A DNA stretch of 64,000 nucleotides from the NCBI GenBank assembly GCA_037577475.1, contig CM075206.1:9516401-9580400 (forward strand), in the 5' to 3' direction. A program made the translations under genes and the position numbers. Shown here in pieces: positions 36,300-52,931 of the stretch (its first letter is position 1; the number at the start of each line of letters is the position of its first letter). A model generated the notes under the pieces. That model ran no database searches. It had not been told where the DNA came from and worked only from the letters and a program-made list of their open reading frames with translations. This DNA is from Chaunax sp. Z400 (taxonomy: Eukaryota; Chordata; Actinopteri; Lophiiformes; Chaunacidae).

Positions 36300-37990
36300 T
36301 TCTCAGGAGCCTTATTTATTGGATGAGCAACACTAAGCTGTGGACAAGCATTTCACTCCGGCGTAATTAATCACTCGCAGTGCAGAAGACTGCTCTCTCC
36401 CTCTCCCAACTTATTTCTGTCTGAGGGCAGCTGAAGCTCGTTCTCAACGCCAGAGGCAGGACTTCTCGTTTCCTTTAACGCAGATCTGTGGTAGCCATAT
36501 CCCACCCTAATTGGCTGCGAACCTGACGCTGTATTTTCTTTATAGGCCTATCATAAAGTGGCGACGGGAAGAAAGTCAGAATTATACCTCAAAATGTGCT
36601 CGTCGTGGTTAGAAATAAAGGTTCATCTTTCAAAATGCCATTTGCAAGAGACCCTGAAGACAAGCTGACAAGTGTAAGGTGATATGCAAAACATTTGACT
36701 AATTGCCAGGTTGTCTTGAATTGCAAGCTCATTGGAACAGCTAATAAATAAACCCATGCACTGCAATCAACAGGCAGCCATTGAGGAAATTCTTGTGAGA
36801 CTCTTAAATTAATCACCCTGAATTCCAGGGCTCCAAACGGAGATGTCGGCAAATTAATGAAAGGAATTATTCATAATATGTATATCCTCGGACTGTTCTT
36901 AATAAACATTGTTTTTGTAAGGATGGAGTAACAGTATTGCTCGGGGCAATAATAATTATGAGGCAAAGTAAAACAAGGTTAAGTAATCCTGTTTCCCTAA
37001 TAACCCTGCTTCTTTCAAGAGTTACACACCCACGTGGCTCCTAAAAAACCCATTTAAACATTTAAGATTTTTTTTTTACAATAAATAGATTCGTATTGTT
37101 GCCGTATTTGCAATTAGAAAAAGACTGGATCATTTATCACGGTTGTTGGAGCATAAGGATTTGTTGGTTGCTTTAGGCAATGTAATTCATTGTAATGACA
37201 GAGTAGATTGTGACACTTCGGAGCTCATGGTTCATTTGTTTGCAAATCCATGGAAAAGACAAATGACACCCCATAGTAAAAGTAAGACTATCAGCAATGG
37301 ATTTTGGGTTGGATTGATTATTTATTCCTCCAGACCCCAAAAATGTTATTACAATTAAACCAGCTGTGAAAGTGAGAGAAAGAAATATGCACAAACCATT
37401 CATTCACTGTTTCACTCTCAGTAGTAGATGAGGACTCCCAGCCTATTCATTATTTTATAAGAACTTAAATTTAGTCACGTGAGAGAGATACGTCTTTTGA
37501 GAATATGCTGTGGAAGTCACACGTTTAAACCACGGGCATCGCTTCTGGACGTCACAGCAAGGAGGTGACAATGACTGTTCTCTGTTCTCTGATAACTCTG
37601 ATGAAGAAGGTGAATAAACGACACAGCCTGGTCCATCCTGGGCTCATGTGTGGAGGAGGAGGAGGAGGAGGAGATTTTAATGGATGGTAGGTTTGTCTCA
37701 GGCATTAACACGACTGCAGGTGGGCGATGAGACGGCCACATGACTGACACATCAGCACAAATGAATGTTTAATTTTTGTGACCTATCCGAGATAAAGAAA
37801 AGCAAGAAGGTCAACAGTCAGAACATTTCTTCTACAATTACTGTGGCCTGTAATTTAGTGATATTTAATAGAGATCGATAGAAACTCCATAGTGAAACAC
37901 AATCACAAAATATAGCAAGTAATTTGTCAATAAGAAATGAATGTAATTTAAATAAACATACTGACATAAAATAACCAACAACACTTTACA
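36300..37990. other. Intergenic stretch between tcf24 and ppp1r42
   Basis: No coding or RNA gene recognised. It contains a short (GGA)n run near 37655-37675 and AT-rich DNA. The part near 36300-36500 is presumably tcf24 promoter, with no motif I can defend. Confidence 0.6.
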
Positions 37991-38188
37991 ATGAAAACAT
38001 TTATTTTAGATTTTGGGGATGGATCAGCGTGTGGGATGAGATTTTTTAGCAGTTGTCATCACTCATAATTTGTAAATGTCATCATTTAGTATACACATTT
38101 TGTATGAAGCTGGCTGGAACACTGAGGATTTCATGTGTACGGCTGAATCATTTAGTAAGTCAAAAATGTAAAAATGTGTACTCCTGCG

Positions 38189-41100
38189 TTAACTGAGATC
38201 CGTGTGAACTCCAGTATTGGACCTGAGAGTTTGCCGCGGATTCCACCTCTGTATGTTAGCGTAGCTGTAGATTTGACCAGAACGAAGACCTTGACCCGTA
38301 TTAAAGTCACCTGGAATACAAACAAATGAATACACACACCCAAACAAATTCAAATGTGTACAAATCCACTATGATAACAGCAAAATACTGTGAAAGTGTT
38401 CAAAAATACAATTAATATTTTAAGTATAATATGTTATTATGATGTTTCACAATGATAATGAGACTATCCATGTTATCACATTTCAAAGACACTTAAATAA
38501 TCAGTGCATGTAACTAAATCAGAGACTGAAACATAAAGGACAGTGACAACAAAAAGAGGAAAATCTGAACCACTGTAAGAAATTAAGGGTTGATTTGGGC
38601 AACAATTCCTGATCCCATCAATGACAGGAATAACTGTGATAATGTGGGATGTAACAGTGAATTAAACAAAAAGACTTACTTGTTAAGGGACGAGGGATCC
38701 ACGGTCTGGTCATCGTTTGTTTGTTTTTTCTTTGCTTCTTTGCCTCTCTGGATGCTTTCCAGTTAATAAGGAACTGTCTGGTTAACTCGTTTATTTCTCT
38801 GCCATCGAGAACCACTATAAAAAAATAAAAATAAATACAGCAATTAAGCAAACATTGAAATTACATTTCAAATTGAGACGTAAATAAATGTATATATTCA
38901 CTTTGATCATTAACAGGTGACTTGAACTTTAGCCTGGCTAAGTCAAAGCATTGAAGTGCATTTTTCGGACAGTCACAGCGAGAAAATGAATAATTTTTCA
39001 CCGAGGCTTTTGCACACGGTTATCAGTCGGTCTCTGTACTTTGGCTTTTTACACACAGGATTCCCACTGAGATCCATTTGAAGCAGCCGAGGCCAGTGGC
39101 TGAAGACATCCTCTAACTCCTGAAAATACATTAAAAAAAAAAGAAAGTTCAACTCTATAACATTGTGTTTTCATTTTAACCACTCATATTTAAAATGGTT
39201 ATACTGTTTCCCTAAAGGCAACGTTTTTAAACATATACGATGCATTTTTATGCAATAAAACGTTAAACATAAAAACAGGGTGGAAGTGAACAGCAATGTG
39301 CGGCACAAGGGCTGATGTTAAGTGCATAAACAACACATCAGTCTATTTTAATAAACAGTGTCACCGGTGTCATGTAACTACAAGTTTTCTCTTGGGGCAG
39401 TGTGAGGCTGGCTCCTCCAATGAGTTGCCTGAAGTTGTATGTTTATCTAAAGGCACATTAATCCAAGCCTGGAAATATGAATACTCTCTGGACACGCTCT
39501 GATTGTTCATTGCCTTCCTGTCTTGGCCAAAGCGCTTCCACTTTTCCAGCTCGCGCTGCAATCAGTTCAGAGGGGACCCCTGAGCACTACACGCTCCCAG
39601 GCTTTGATAAATGATCGTGTCAGGGCCGTCACTCAGAAGGCCCTCACTGAAGAGCAGCCCAGCGCCAAATTGCCCCCCACGCGGGGGCGCGGAGAACAGC
39701 AAAGCTTGGATACTCACTGCGCTTGGCTCGCTCTCTCGCCTGGACTAATGATGGGCCAGTTATGAACCTGTATTTGACCAGGACTTCGATTCCCCTGTCC
39801 TCTCTGCCCTGCACACAGCTAACAGTCTCCAAAGATGCTCCCCATTTGTCACCCTAGCTGACTGCCTGTCATAATCTATTTTGAAAATCCATAATGTTTC
39901 CTCTGGATTCCGAGCAAATGGCGCAGAGGAAGGGATTGATCCTTTGGACTGCTGTCTTTGTAGGATCAATAGTGGCAGACGGGTTGTATAAATTATAGGA
40001 GATATCTGCTAAAAGTGACACGTGTGCTGCAATTACCTGCATCAATGTTCTCATAAGAAAGTCACTTGTGTTAAGAAAGTAGCCTGAGCTATGCAGTCAT
40101 TTATAAAGTGCTTTATATGCGTCATCCTCTCGTTAAATACCAGTAAGAAAGACAAACGAATCGCTTTTAAATGAAGGGATCCACTTTTCTAGTTATCAAA
40201 TGTAACAGAAAAATTACTGCCATCGGAGAGAGTCTCAAAAACGAGCAGGTCATTTGTCAGAGTCAGAGAGCATAAATCATATCTCTGCCTCAGATGAATC
40301 TCCCATAAAGGTCAGTACTGGTGGTTTAGGGTATCAAATAGAGGATTCTGAGGCAGGGAGGAAAAATCAGCCTTCCAAGGAAAGAGAGAAACTTGTGCTT
40401 GTTTAAAGCTGTCAGCGAGAAAACTCTCAGGGGAATAGCTCACTGATTTGTTGAATAATTCTGACCCTGTGCGAGTCATGGAGGCTGGGAACCTATGGCG
40501 GGATTTGCAGGATTTGGTTCTTTAGAACCCTGTTCTCCATATCATTTCACACATCACTGCAAAAAACTACAGAGCAATGTTAATGCTGACCCGATCAACT
40601 AATAGCTTGTATGTTGACTTTAATACACCATGTCATGCACACTTGCTGTGATGTGGTACTATTTACTTTGATTGCACAGTGCAAAGCATGCAGCCAGGTC
40701 GATGGCAACGGCTTCAGTTCATTTTTAGTTACGTTCAGAGAAAAGCTGTACGTACCTCTATATTGTGCAATTTATTGTCGGCAGCAGAAAAATGCTCGAG
40801 TTCCCTCAGCACCTCCAGGTCCCTGATGTCATCGATGTTGTTGTTATTGATATTCAGGACACAAAGAGATTCCTGTGCAAAGAATCAGACTCATGAAGAG
40901 AGAAGAGTTCATTTTACAGTTAATACAATAAAGACAGAATATTATAAATTAATATTATATTGTCAAGCCCACAGAGGAAAACCTAGGAAAACCTCAAACC
41001 TTTGATGACTGGATGTAACACAACTTATTATGGGCACACACATTCAAAAATAATACAAACCCTTACTTAGAGGTTGCATATTACAGTGCTATTGTGTGTG

Positions 41101-42306
41101 GCCAAAATAAATGTGCACTTTGCAGTGTTTTAATCTTTTTATACACTTCCAATCAATCTGGATTAAACATTTAGATCTCTTTATATGGTGGAGCTACTGG
41201 GATCGCGTCCAAATCACACTCTAGATTGTTAAATATTCATCTTGGTTTTAAGTTCTATAATGGCACATTTATAAAAAAAAAAGAAAGAAAAAGCTGGAAC
41301 TCTTTAAATTTGCACAGCAATTTCTTTAATTATCCAAACAAACAAGAAGCTGAGCCTTTTGGTGTGTTTATCCATGTCCCGGGGAGTAAACGAAGTAAAC
41401 AGACTTAACTGATTTGTCAGACCAGAGAGAGAAACAGAGGCTTCTTTGACATCATCGAACCCAGTATCATACTGCTTTTACATCTTTTAAATGGGATATG
41501 ATAACCTACCAGGTTGATACACCACACATATACCGTAATGTATAAAAAGAGAGAACGTAGGCTTTCCTTTTGATTACTTAAAAGACATATAATTCTAAAA
41601 AAAAAAAGAGAGCACAAAATATTCAGGAAGTGTGGATCATCCTTCTTTTTTTCATTCTATTTCTGTGCTGAACAATGTAAAAATAGGTCACACCGCCAGT
41701 GAGAGGAGAGTCCTGGGGTCAAAGAGCAACTTTTCCCCTGGTGCCAGCCTCTGATTCTCCAGATGAAGCTCCTTGAGCTCACCGAGTTTCTCTAAACCCT
41801 CCACCACCGCAATCCTGTTTCCACCCAGATACCTAAGGAGCAGGAAAACCACGCACAGGTTCACGCACACCGTTGACTTGTAATTAGTATCACATCAAAA
41901 GACAGCAATCGGTCAAACGTGTCTACTCACAGTTTGGAGAGGTTCTGCAGATTGGAGAGATTATTTATATGCGTGATTTTGTTGTTCTGCAGATATAGAT
42001 GGGTGAGGTTGGAGGCAAAGCCGAGGTTGCAAATGTGTGTGATCTGATTATCATACAGGTACAGGACAGTGAGGTCTCTACACATTGAGAGATCACCCTG
42101 AAAATAGAATTTAAATGTGAGGCACAGAAGAGGGAGTAAAGCACAGCGTTAAAATGCCAGCGTTAGTAATGGCTACTTACAATACCGTTAATATTCTTGT
42201 TGGAAAAGTGGAGGTGGGTGAGTGTCCTGAGGTAATCTGGGAAGGAGAGGCCCCTTTTCTTTTTGTGTCTAGATTTAGCAATCAGATCTATGGTCAGGCG
42301 TACCAT
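38189..42306 (-). CDS. ppp1r42: PPP1R42 (LRRC67), leucine-rich repeat phosphatase-1 regulator, 7 coding exons
   Basis: The mammalian protein binds protein phosphatase 1 and is reported at centrosomes and basal bodies, mainly in testis. Exons: 42181-42306, 41931-42097, 41694-41832, 40756-40872, 39002-39119, 38680-38814, 38189-38310. Phases agree; 307 aa against 309 in human. SDS22-type leucine-rich repeats are clear: LTVLYLYDNQITHICNL, LTHLYLQNNKITHINNL, YLGGNRIAVVEGLEKL, VLNINNNNIDDIRDL, then LQMDLSGNPVCKKPKYRDRL as the capping segment. The C-terminal part has LTRQFLINWKASREAKK. The start MVRLTIDLIAKS matches the family. Its own acceptor is at 42393-42394, leaving an 86-nt 5' UTR in the exon, with a noncoding exon about 44181-44270 upstream. 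A minus AATAAA at 38000-38005 fits the 3' end. Confidence 0.94.
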
Positions 42307-42869
42307 GGCGACTCCTCACAGACACTGCTTTAGAGGGGATCCTTTTCAGCTTCAACCAAGCATTCAGCCCACAGGAGAGGCTAGGTCCCAGTCTGTTTGG
42401 GAGAAAAGACCTTAGCTGCTACACAAATGTTCCTCTGAACAACTATTTACTAACTTCAAATCACTATAGCATTCATAATCTCAAATGACAGGCAAAGATT
42501 AACCTTGTACAGAACTTCAAATGGCCTAAAACCTAACTGTCAATTCACAATTAGGGATAATTGATGAGAAAAACGTCATTATTCTCCAAGAAACTTGGCT
42601 AAGAGGCCAAAGGTTGGGCAACCACTCAATTTGTGTTGTAATTAGAGCGGTCAATTCCCCAAACTGAGGAGAGCCTCTATTACTTCCTTTCATTCAGTAC
42701 CCCTGGGGCTTGTTCATTAGCTTGACCCAACATTGAGATATTAAAATTTGCACTTTGATTTTACTTTGCAAACAGACATTACCTCACACCTGCAAATTCT
42801 GCAGCAGTCAGTGATTGTTTGTACAGAAGCGTAATGCTGCCTCACCAGAAAAGAAATCGATCGGGTTTA

Positions 42870-43430
42870 TTATTACGACATGATATTTTTCACGTCATAA
42901 CAACATATGTTCATGATGCAAGGAGTACAAACTTATTAAATGCTTTTAATTGTTTTGACAATGTGTTATTTATCTTGTTATCATGTGAAAGCGTTCATGT
43001 TATAACATGATGACTTATTGTTTTGACATAAAACATTTCGCATCACAGCCTGTTAAGTTTTATTGTTACAACATGAAACTTTTCATGTTATAATGTGATA
43101 ACTTAGGCTACATTGCTGTGATGTGAAACTCCTGTTTGAAGGAGGATGCATCTGCAGAGAACAGATAAACTGAGGAACACAGATTATGTTCTTGTTTGGG
43201 TTAAGACACAGTGATATTCTGCTGTTATTGAGCACGGTGATTGATATGCAGTTCTACATATCCACTTATGCCAGAGACCGACTTATGCAATCACCAACAG
43301 GACACGTTTCATGTAATAATAAAATGTATCAGGTTGTAATGTGAAAGATTTTCTTAAAGCAATAAGTTATCCCATTATAGCATTAAAAGGTTTCACATAA
43401 GAGCAAGATAAAAACACGTTTTTAAAATAA
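42870..43430. repeat. Degenerate palindromic minisatellite
   Basis: Repeated variants of ATGTTATAACATGA, TTTCATGTTATAA, ACATGAAACTTTTCATG and AATGTGAAAG recur in both orientations over about 550 bp, with an insertion of unrelated DNA in the middle. It lies in the 5' intron of ppp1r42. No ORF is supported. Confidence 0.5.
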
Positions 43431-44180
43431 TAAAAGCTTCTTGTTGCATGAAAACATTATCAAAATACAATTTTCCCATTAGAGTGAGATACCGATCCCT
43501 TCTTTCTTTTCCTGGCATTGGTGTGATGTCAGCAACACAGATACAACTAATAGAATTGATCATGGCTGTGTTGGATTTACAGTGTGCGAATGATCAAGCA
43601 ATGACAATAGTCAATAGTATTAGCAGTGGGGTGTCAATCAAATTCTGCTTCGGGCCCCTAAAAGGCGTGGGCCGTCTCTGGCAGCAGACAAACACTAAAT
43701 GTGGTGGGAAGAAACACAGAGAGGCAGCAGGTCTTTTCTGCACTTGATCTTAAGCCATCGTGCTGAGGTTATAATAAACAAGAGACAATGATAGACAAAC
43801 CAGAGCTCAGTTACGGGCAGAAGCTACTAAATGAACGTAAACACCACTGAGTCTTACTGGGACAGTAGTTTATCACCGTCACAAAACGTGCGACACTAAT
43901 AAAAGTCCGGGTGCAGCATGTGAGGGACAGAAAATATCTCTTACGTTAATGAAGATGGTCAGTGAAAGGTGGCGATGGGGTCTACACAACCGGAGAAGGC
44001 CCAAAACATTCAGAAGAGTTTCACTATGTAAAATAAACCCGGGTTATGAATGGCAGATAGGCTAGCACCATAGCTAACGCAACACTCTAGTTAGTGTCGT
44101 CTATAACCAAATTTAGCGTTACGCTTCCTTTTATCACAGTGAATTTGGTTATGTGTAAAATATTAACTAAACTCTCCTAC

Positions 44181-44297
44181 CTCTTGGGGTCTTCAGCAAC
44201 GTTTTGAAATACGAGACAACTAGCTTGACTGTTCAATTGTAAAGCTAACTGCGTGTTAGGCTGTTTTGTTTTTGGACTACAACGTCGCTATGGAAAC
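44181..44297 (-). promoter_or_regulatory. ppp1r42: ppp1r42 promoter, noncoding exon and RFX X-box
   Basis: On the minus strand GTTTCCATAGCGAC (44284-44297) is a near-palindromic X-box of the kind bound by RFX factors at ciliary genes. It is immediately followed by a putative noncoding exon ending CCCCAAGAG at 44181 with donor GTAGGA. Ciliary or testis expression would suit the protein. Binding is inferred. Confidence 0.5.
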
Positions 44298-44299
44298 CA

Positions 44300-46215
44300 C
44301 GGAAGCAAAGTGTCACTGAATGTGTCGGGTCGCAGAATTCGGTGCAACACGCGGAAGTAAGCGATAAACAAACCACGTTTTAAAAAAAACTATGGTTAGC
44401 AGCACTCGTGCCAGTTATATTATTGTTTACGGAAATATCAGTAGTTGCTAAATTAAATACACCAATTTAGTTTTATATTTATTTGCATTTCAATTGCAGA
44501 TAATAGGGAGATAATAAAATAATTAAATGTTTTCTAAAATTTGTTTTTATTTCCTTGCTTGCTCTTTTTTGCAGTCAAGATATCCTCCAAGACAGCATGC
44601 CAAACCAGGACCACAGCCCCCTTCTCCTTCTCCAAGTGACCCCTGCAATGTTAATCTATATCATGTCAAGACCTGGGTTTCCTGAGTGACTTGCCTCCAC
44701 TTATGCAGGAGCAGAAGGCAGAGAGGAAGTGCATAGCACCTCCATCTCTCTGAGCTCGGATCCTCACACATGGCACCATGCTTGTGGGTGTAATTCTTCA
44801 GAGAGCCAAACATAACACATGCAGGTCTAAATTAGATCGTTAAGGCCGAAATACTGTTGATACCCATAGCTTTTAGTCAGAAGACTTAACAAAATGCTGA
44901 TCAGTCAATGTCAAATCATCCATGTGGCCACTCCTTTATTTTTGTGTGGAGAGCACAGAAGAGGGCATTCCACTGCAAGTTTTTTTTTTTAATACTAATG
45001 AGGAACATACCGTTAAATGTTAAAAGAGTGAGATGAAATTCATGGGTAATGGATTCTTGGCTGCCCACAATTTGACTTGATTGGAATTTACATAACTTTT
45101 CCAATTCCATCTTTAGTCATGCATACAAATGTCCATCTGGTGATGATCAAAATATTTTTATGTTAAACAAGTTCAGTATGTTTCACTGATTCTTAAATCA
45201 CAACGAAATACCAAACATTAGGTTAAACTATTTTAGAAAAGCATACTCTAAATTCTTTCTCAGCACTGTGACGGTCATCCATGAAATTAATTTAAATATC
45301 TGGCAAAACATGAGCTATTCGGTAGATGGTGTGTGCAGAAAGTGTATGCAACAATTTCAAACTGATGAATTAAATTAAATATAACCTAATAAGTTTCCTC
45401 TTCCTAAGCTGCTGTATTGAAAATGCTCCCATTTAAGACAATTCTAAAATAATGGTAAAAGAAAATCATTATAAGAAGTGGTGCCAAAGCTCATGCACAT
45501 GAGAAATAACAGACACCTTCACTGTCCCATTGGGACTGTTTCCTCTGCAATACATGACATTAAAAAATATACATTTAGCCATTACAATACCATAAAAAAA
45601 GCCTTAACGCAAACCCAGGCCAAAGGGGCTGTCTGTAAAAAAAGGCAGACGTGGTGAGTGTCTGCTTCGATGGAGAGCAGACACATGGAGTGAATGGACG
45701 CCAGTGTGTACGGCTTCTGTTTCTGCGCTGCATCACTGCCACGCCGCAACCTGATGAGCTGGCCACTCTGCCTGAGCGTGTACCACCAAGAGCCAAACTG
45801 TGCTGGGAGTGACTCCGCAGAGACATCCCTCACATGGAAGCCGATTCCCTTTGAGCCTATGCAGAAGCTTGAGTTTGTTGTTCCATTATGTAATGCTGTG
45901 ACAGGCTACACTCGAAAGACTGACCGGTGCTACATTAGGCTGTGCAATAAAAGCAACCATGGTGTGCTCATGTGCTGGCCTGCAGAAGGAAGCAGGCCCT
46001 GCATGCAAACAGATTTTCATAGCAGCCACTGCATAGAATGGAGACAATGCCACGGTGCCTCATGACAAGAATACTGTATTGTGTCTAGGCCTTATGTTAT
46101 AGGCCTGATATGTGTAGACATCTGTCGACTTTATACAGCAATGAAATTGTTTTGAAATTTTCGAGCTATAATATACTTTGTTGTATAATATATATTGAAA
46201 TAAAGTCATATAATT
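44300..46215 (+). ncRNA. Possible divergent spliced transcript from the ppp1r42 promoter
   Basis: A donor GTAAGC at 44357 and a very strong acceptor (long pyrimidine tract then TTTTGCAG) at 44573-44574 face right, away from ppp1r42. AATAAA at about 45947 and 46198 could end such a transcript just short of the cops5 3' end. No conserved protein is encoded; the longest open frame (45694-46065) is not recognisable. This is a weak call based on splice signals only. Confidence 0.25.
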
Positions 46216-46426
46216 TTGTTGAAATGTATGAAATACCCACACACAGCACGTTTTATTAAGGTTTTATTTTTGACTCTGTAATTTTTAGCTACTTTATGGG
46301 AAAAAAGAAGAATTTGCATAAAAAAGCACTCCCAAGAGAAACCACAGATAATTCTAACATAAATCAGTCAGTGCTAGACATGCATCAGAAATCCAGATGA
46401 AATCCAAATAGGATCACAGTTTAGGT

Positions 46427-50440
<4,014 letters not shown>

Positions 50441-50829
50441 TGTGAATCAGCCAAACAATACAAACGAGAGGTTACAACCTGTATTTCGGCTCAAGAACAC
50501 CGACAAATGTTTAATTTCTCCGAGGACTTGGATACCGTGACAGGGACAGATCTCCACTTGGTCAGGGAGCCATGACAGTGAAAGATACCAATATGCCAAT
50601 CGTAGGGGACGTTTGCCTCAATTTTACATAAATAAGGCGATAATATGTTTGTAGTCTAGATAACACCTTATTAGCATAAAAGTTGAGGCACACATAACAA
50701 TAACATTCCACCTAAAGCGACCATTGACGTATTTATAATTCGTGTTACAGTTCGATCACCCCTCTGACAGAATGAATGGTTCCGTCTTACTTGGCCCTCT
50801 TCTCACCGTCGGGGACGCACTGACATCTA

Positions 50830-52915
50830 GCGGCGCTGTTTGAAAAAGCAGGCTCGCTGAAGAAGGAGTTTGCTTTGTTAACCTTTGACATTATTGGCTA
50901 TATATTCGACAAATCTAGAGCTGTTCATCAAAGAAACTAAGTTCTTCAGTAGATATTAGAATATATAAAAGAAAGTGTAAAAAAAACATAAACCAGTAAG
51001 AATAATGAATATGGAAGAATAACATAAATTAAAAGCCACATTAAATATGTAGATTTTCAGCTGCCGTGTAAAAAAGGTAGGGTGTTCCATAGTTTTGGCG
51101 TATAGTTAAGAAAAGCCACTTTGCCTATTTTGTGTGTGTGTGTGTTTGTGTAATTTTTTGTATTTAAAAACCCAGCATTAGAAGATCTAAGTCCAAGAGA
51201 GAGTGAATGATTATAAAATGACAGGCAACCTGCACCGAAACCACTAAGAGTTTTATAAACAAGTGAACAAATCTTAAAATCTATTCTAAACGATACTGGG
51301 AGCCAGTGAAGTTTATGTAGGGAATATGCTCTCTCTAAAGTCTAGCAGCGCCTTTCTGAATAAATAAAATAATGCCCAGGCATGTTACTTCTGATTTAAT
51401 CATAATTAAATGCCCAAGTCTGCAAGAGAGTAGATCCTTTATATGTTTAGGGCCAGTTAGAAGTATTACAGTTTTGTCTTCATTAAGCTACAAGTTAAGG
51501 TCAAAGTCCGTTTTTTTTTATACTGCTACCATCCCAGTGGTCAGGGGACGCAGGGTATTATCCTCATCAAGTTCAATTGAAATATACAACTATGTGTTGA
51601 CAGCACAGGAATCAAAAGTAAACTTATATTCCCTGATGTAACATTCCTACTGACAATATGCTGGTTGGAGTTGATTAGAGGTCGTTGGATAGATAGTCAC
51701 CCAGGTTTACACAAGAGCAGAGGAATCAAATTATTTGGAACTTTATCTGTGATACCAGATTGATATTCAAACAAGGACATTAGACAATATACTTTGAATA
51801 AAAAAGGACAAACTAGACTGAGGATTGATCACTTATTAGTGTCAAATTCAATTCTTAACAAAGGTTATAGGTTATAGACTGTTACATTATACATATAAAG
51901 CATTAGCAAAAACATATTATTCGCATGTCACAGAAACCAGTATTTCAAAAACAGAACCACAGACAGGCTAATTTAGCTCTTTGTGCAAGGTTAATTGTGG
52001 CACATGACAGCTCGTATCTCAGTGCCAGCTGCAGTGTAGCGATAGCACAGTGGCAGCCACTGGGAATAGTGTCATCATAAAAATAGTTTTAAAAAAAGCC
52101 TGGTGCAGGACAGGAGGCTTTTGAATATGCTGTATCCTACCCTTTGCCAGGAAAAGTTTTTTTTTTCTGAATATTACACATATCTGAATTGAATGGAGTT
52201 TTCTCATCCTTAACATACAAACCTATTTTTAACAGCAAAGGTAAAATAAATATACATGCATGTGGTAATGTAGTTATTTTAGGTTTATACCATGGTTTGG
52301 GAGAATACTCAGTTTTGATTGGCTGCAGGGTGCCCTTTAATTCCTGATACTTAACACCTGCTATGTAATTCCAGCAATAGTTTGTTGTCTGTCCTGAATT
52401 AATGAGCTGTGGACACCTTTGCATGAGATATAAAATGTAAAGAATTCAGTTGAGTGAAGGCCTTCAATGCCTCATCTTCACCACAGGATGGTGACTGAAA
52501 CACACAAACTGCCAGCAGCTGAGTGACCCAGTGAACTTAACCGATGCTTTGCTCATCACATTAGCCATTGTCTGAGCTCACATCCCATTCACAGTTCAAC
52601 TCACTACTAATGGCTGTGGCGGATAGTGAACTATCATTTGTTCATGAAAATCTTGATATTGATTTTTGATGTTTGGGGATAATGACAAACCAAAGGGTTT
52701 TATGAGCCGAGTGGACTAGAAATATCTCCTGTTGCCAAAGTTTCAATTGCATAGGAACCTTATGGGATGGCAATGATTGTTCCAAGTGTTAGTCATATCC
52801 TCTGGTGTTATGACCAGTGAAAAAACTTATATAAAATAAATAAAAACTTAATATATAATTTAAAAGAAAATGTATTTACTTCAAAGTCAGTGACACATTA
52901 TTTCAAATCAACCAA
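50830..52915. other. Intergenic stretch where CSPP1 would be expected
   Basis: Between cops5 and arfgef1 no coding exon is recognised on either strand. A repeat remnant occupies about 51060-51650; the rest is AT-rich unique DNA. Human CSPP1 (a large coiled-coil ciliary gene) sits here, and no Lys/Glu-rich coiled-coil exon is seen. Confidence 0.65.
51060..51650 (+). mobile_element. Dispersed teleost repeat remnant (copy 2)
   Basis: Contains GGTGTTCCATAGTTTTGG, AACCACTAAGAGTTTTATAA, CTGGGAGCCAGTGAAG and a distal ATTGAAATATACAACTATG block. These are pieces of the same abundant fish repeat class as the copy at 13.7-14.3 kb, in the same orientation. It has no ORF. Recognition is from memory of such repeats. 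Confidence 0.5.
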
Positions 52916-52925
52916 GTTCAAAAAC

Positions 52926-52931
52926 TTTATT
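52926..52931 (-). terminator. arfgef1: Candidate arfgef1 poly(A) signal
   Basis: A minus-strand AATAAA about 1 kb beyond the arfgef1 stop codon; the region between (52932-53956) has no other gene and is read as 3' UTR. Confidence 0.5.

Noticed and set aside
45694..46065. 123-codon plus-strand open frame between ppp1r42 and cops5
   Set aside because: Composition and content resemble no family, overlapping minus frames are equally open, and there is no promoter of its own; kept only as part of a weak possible lncRNA.
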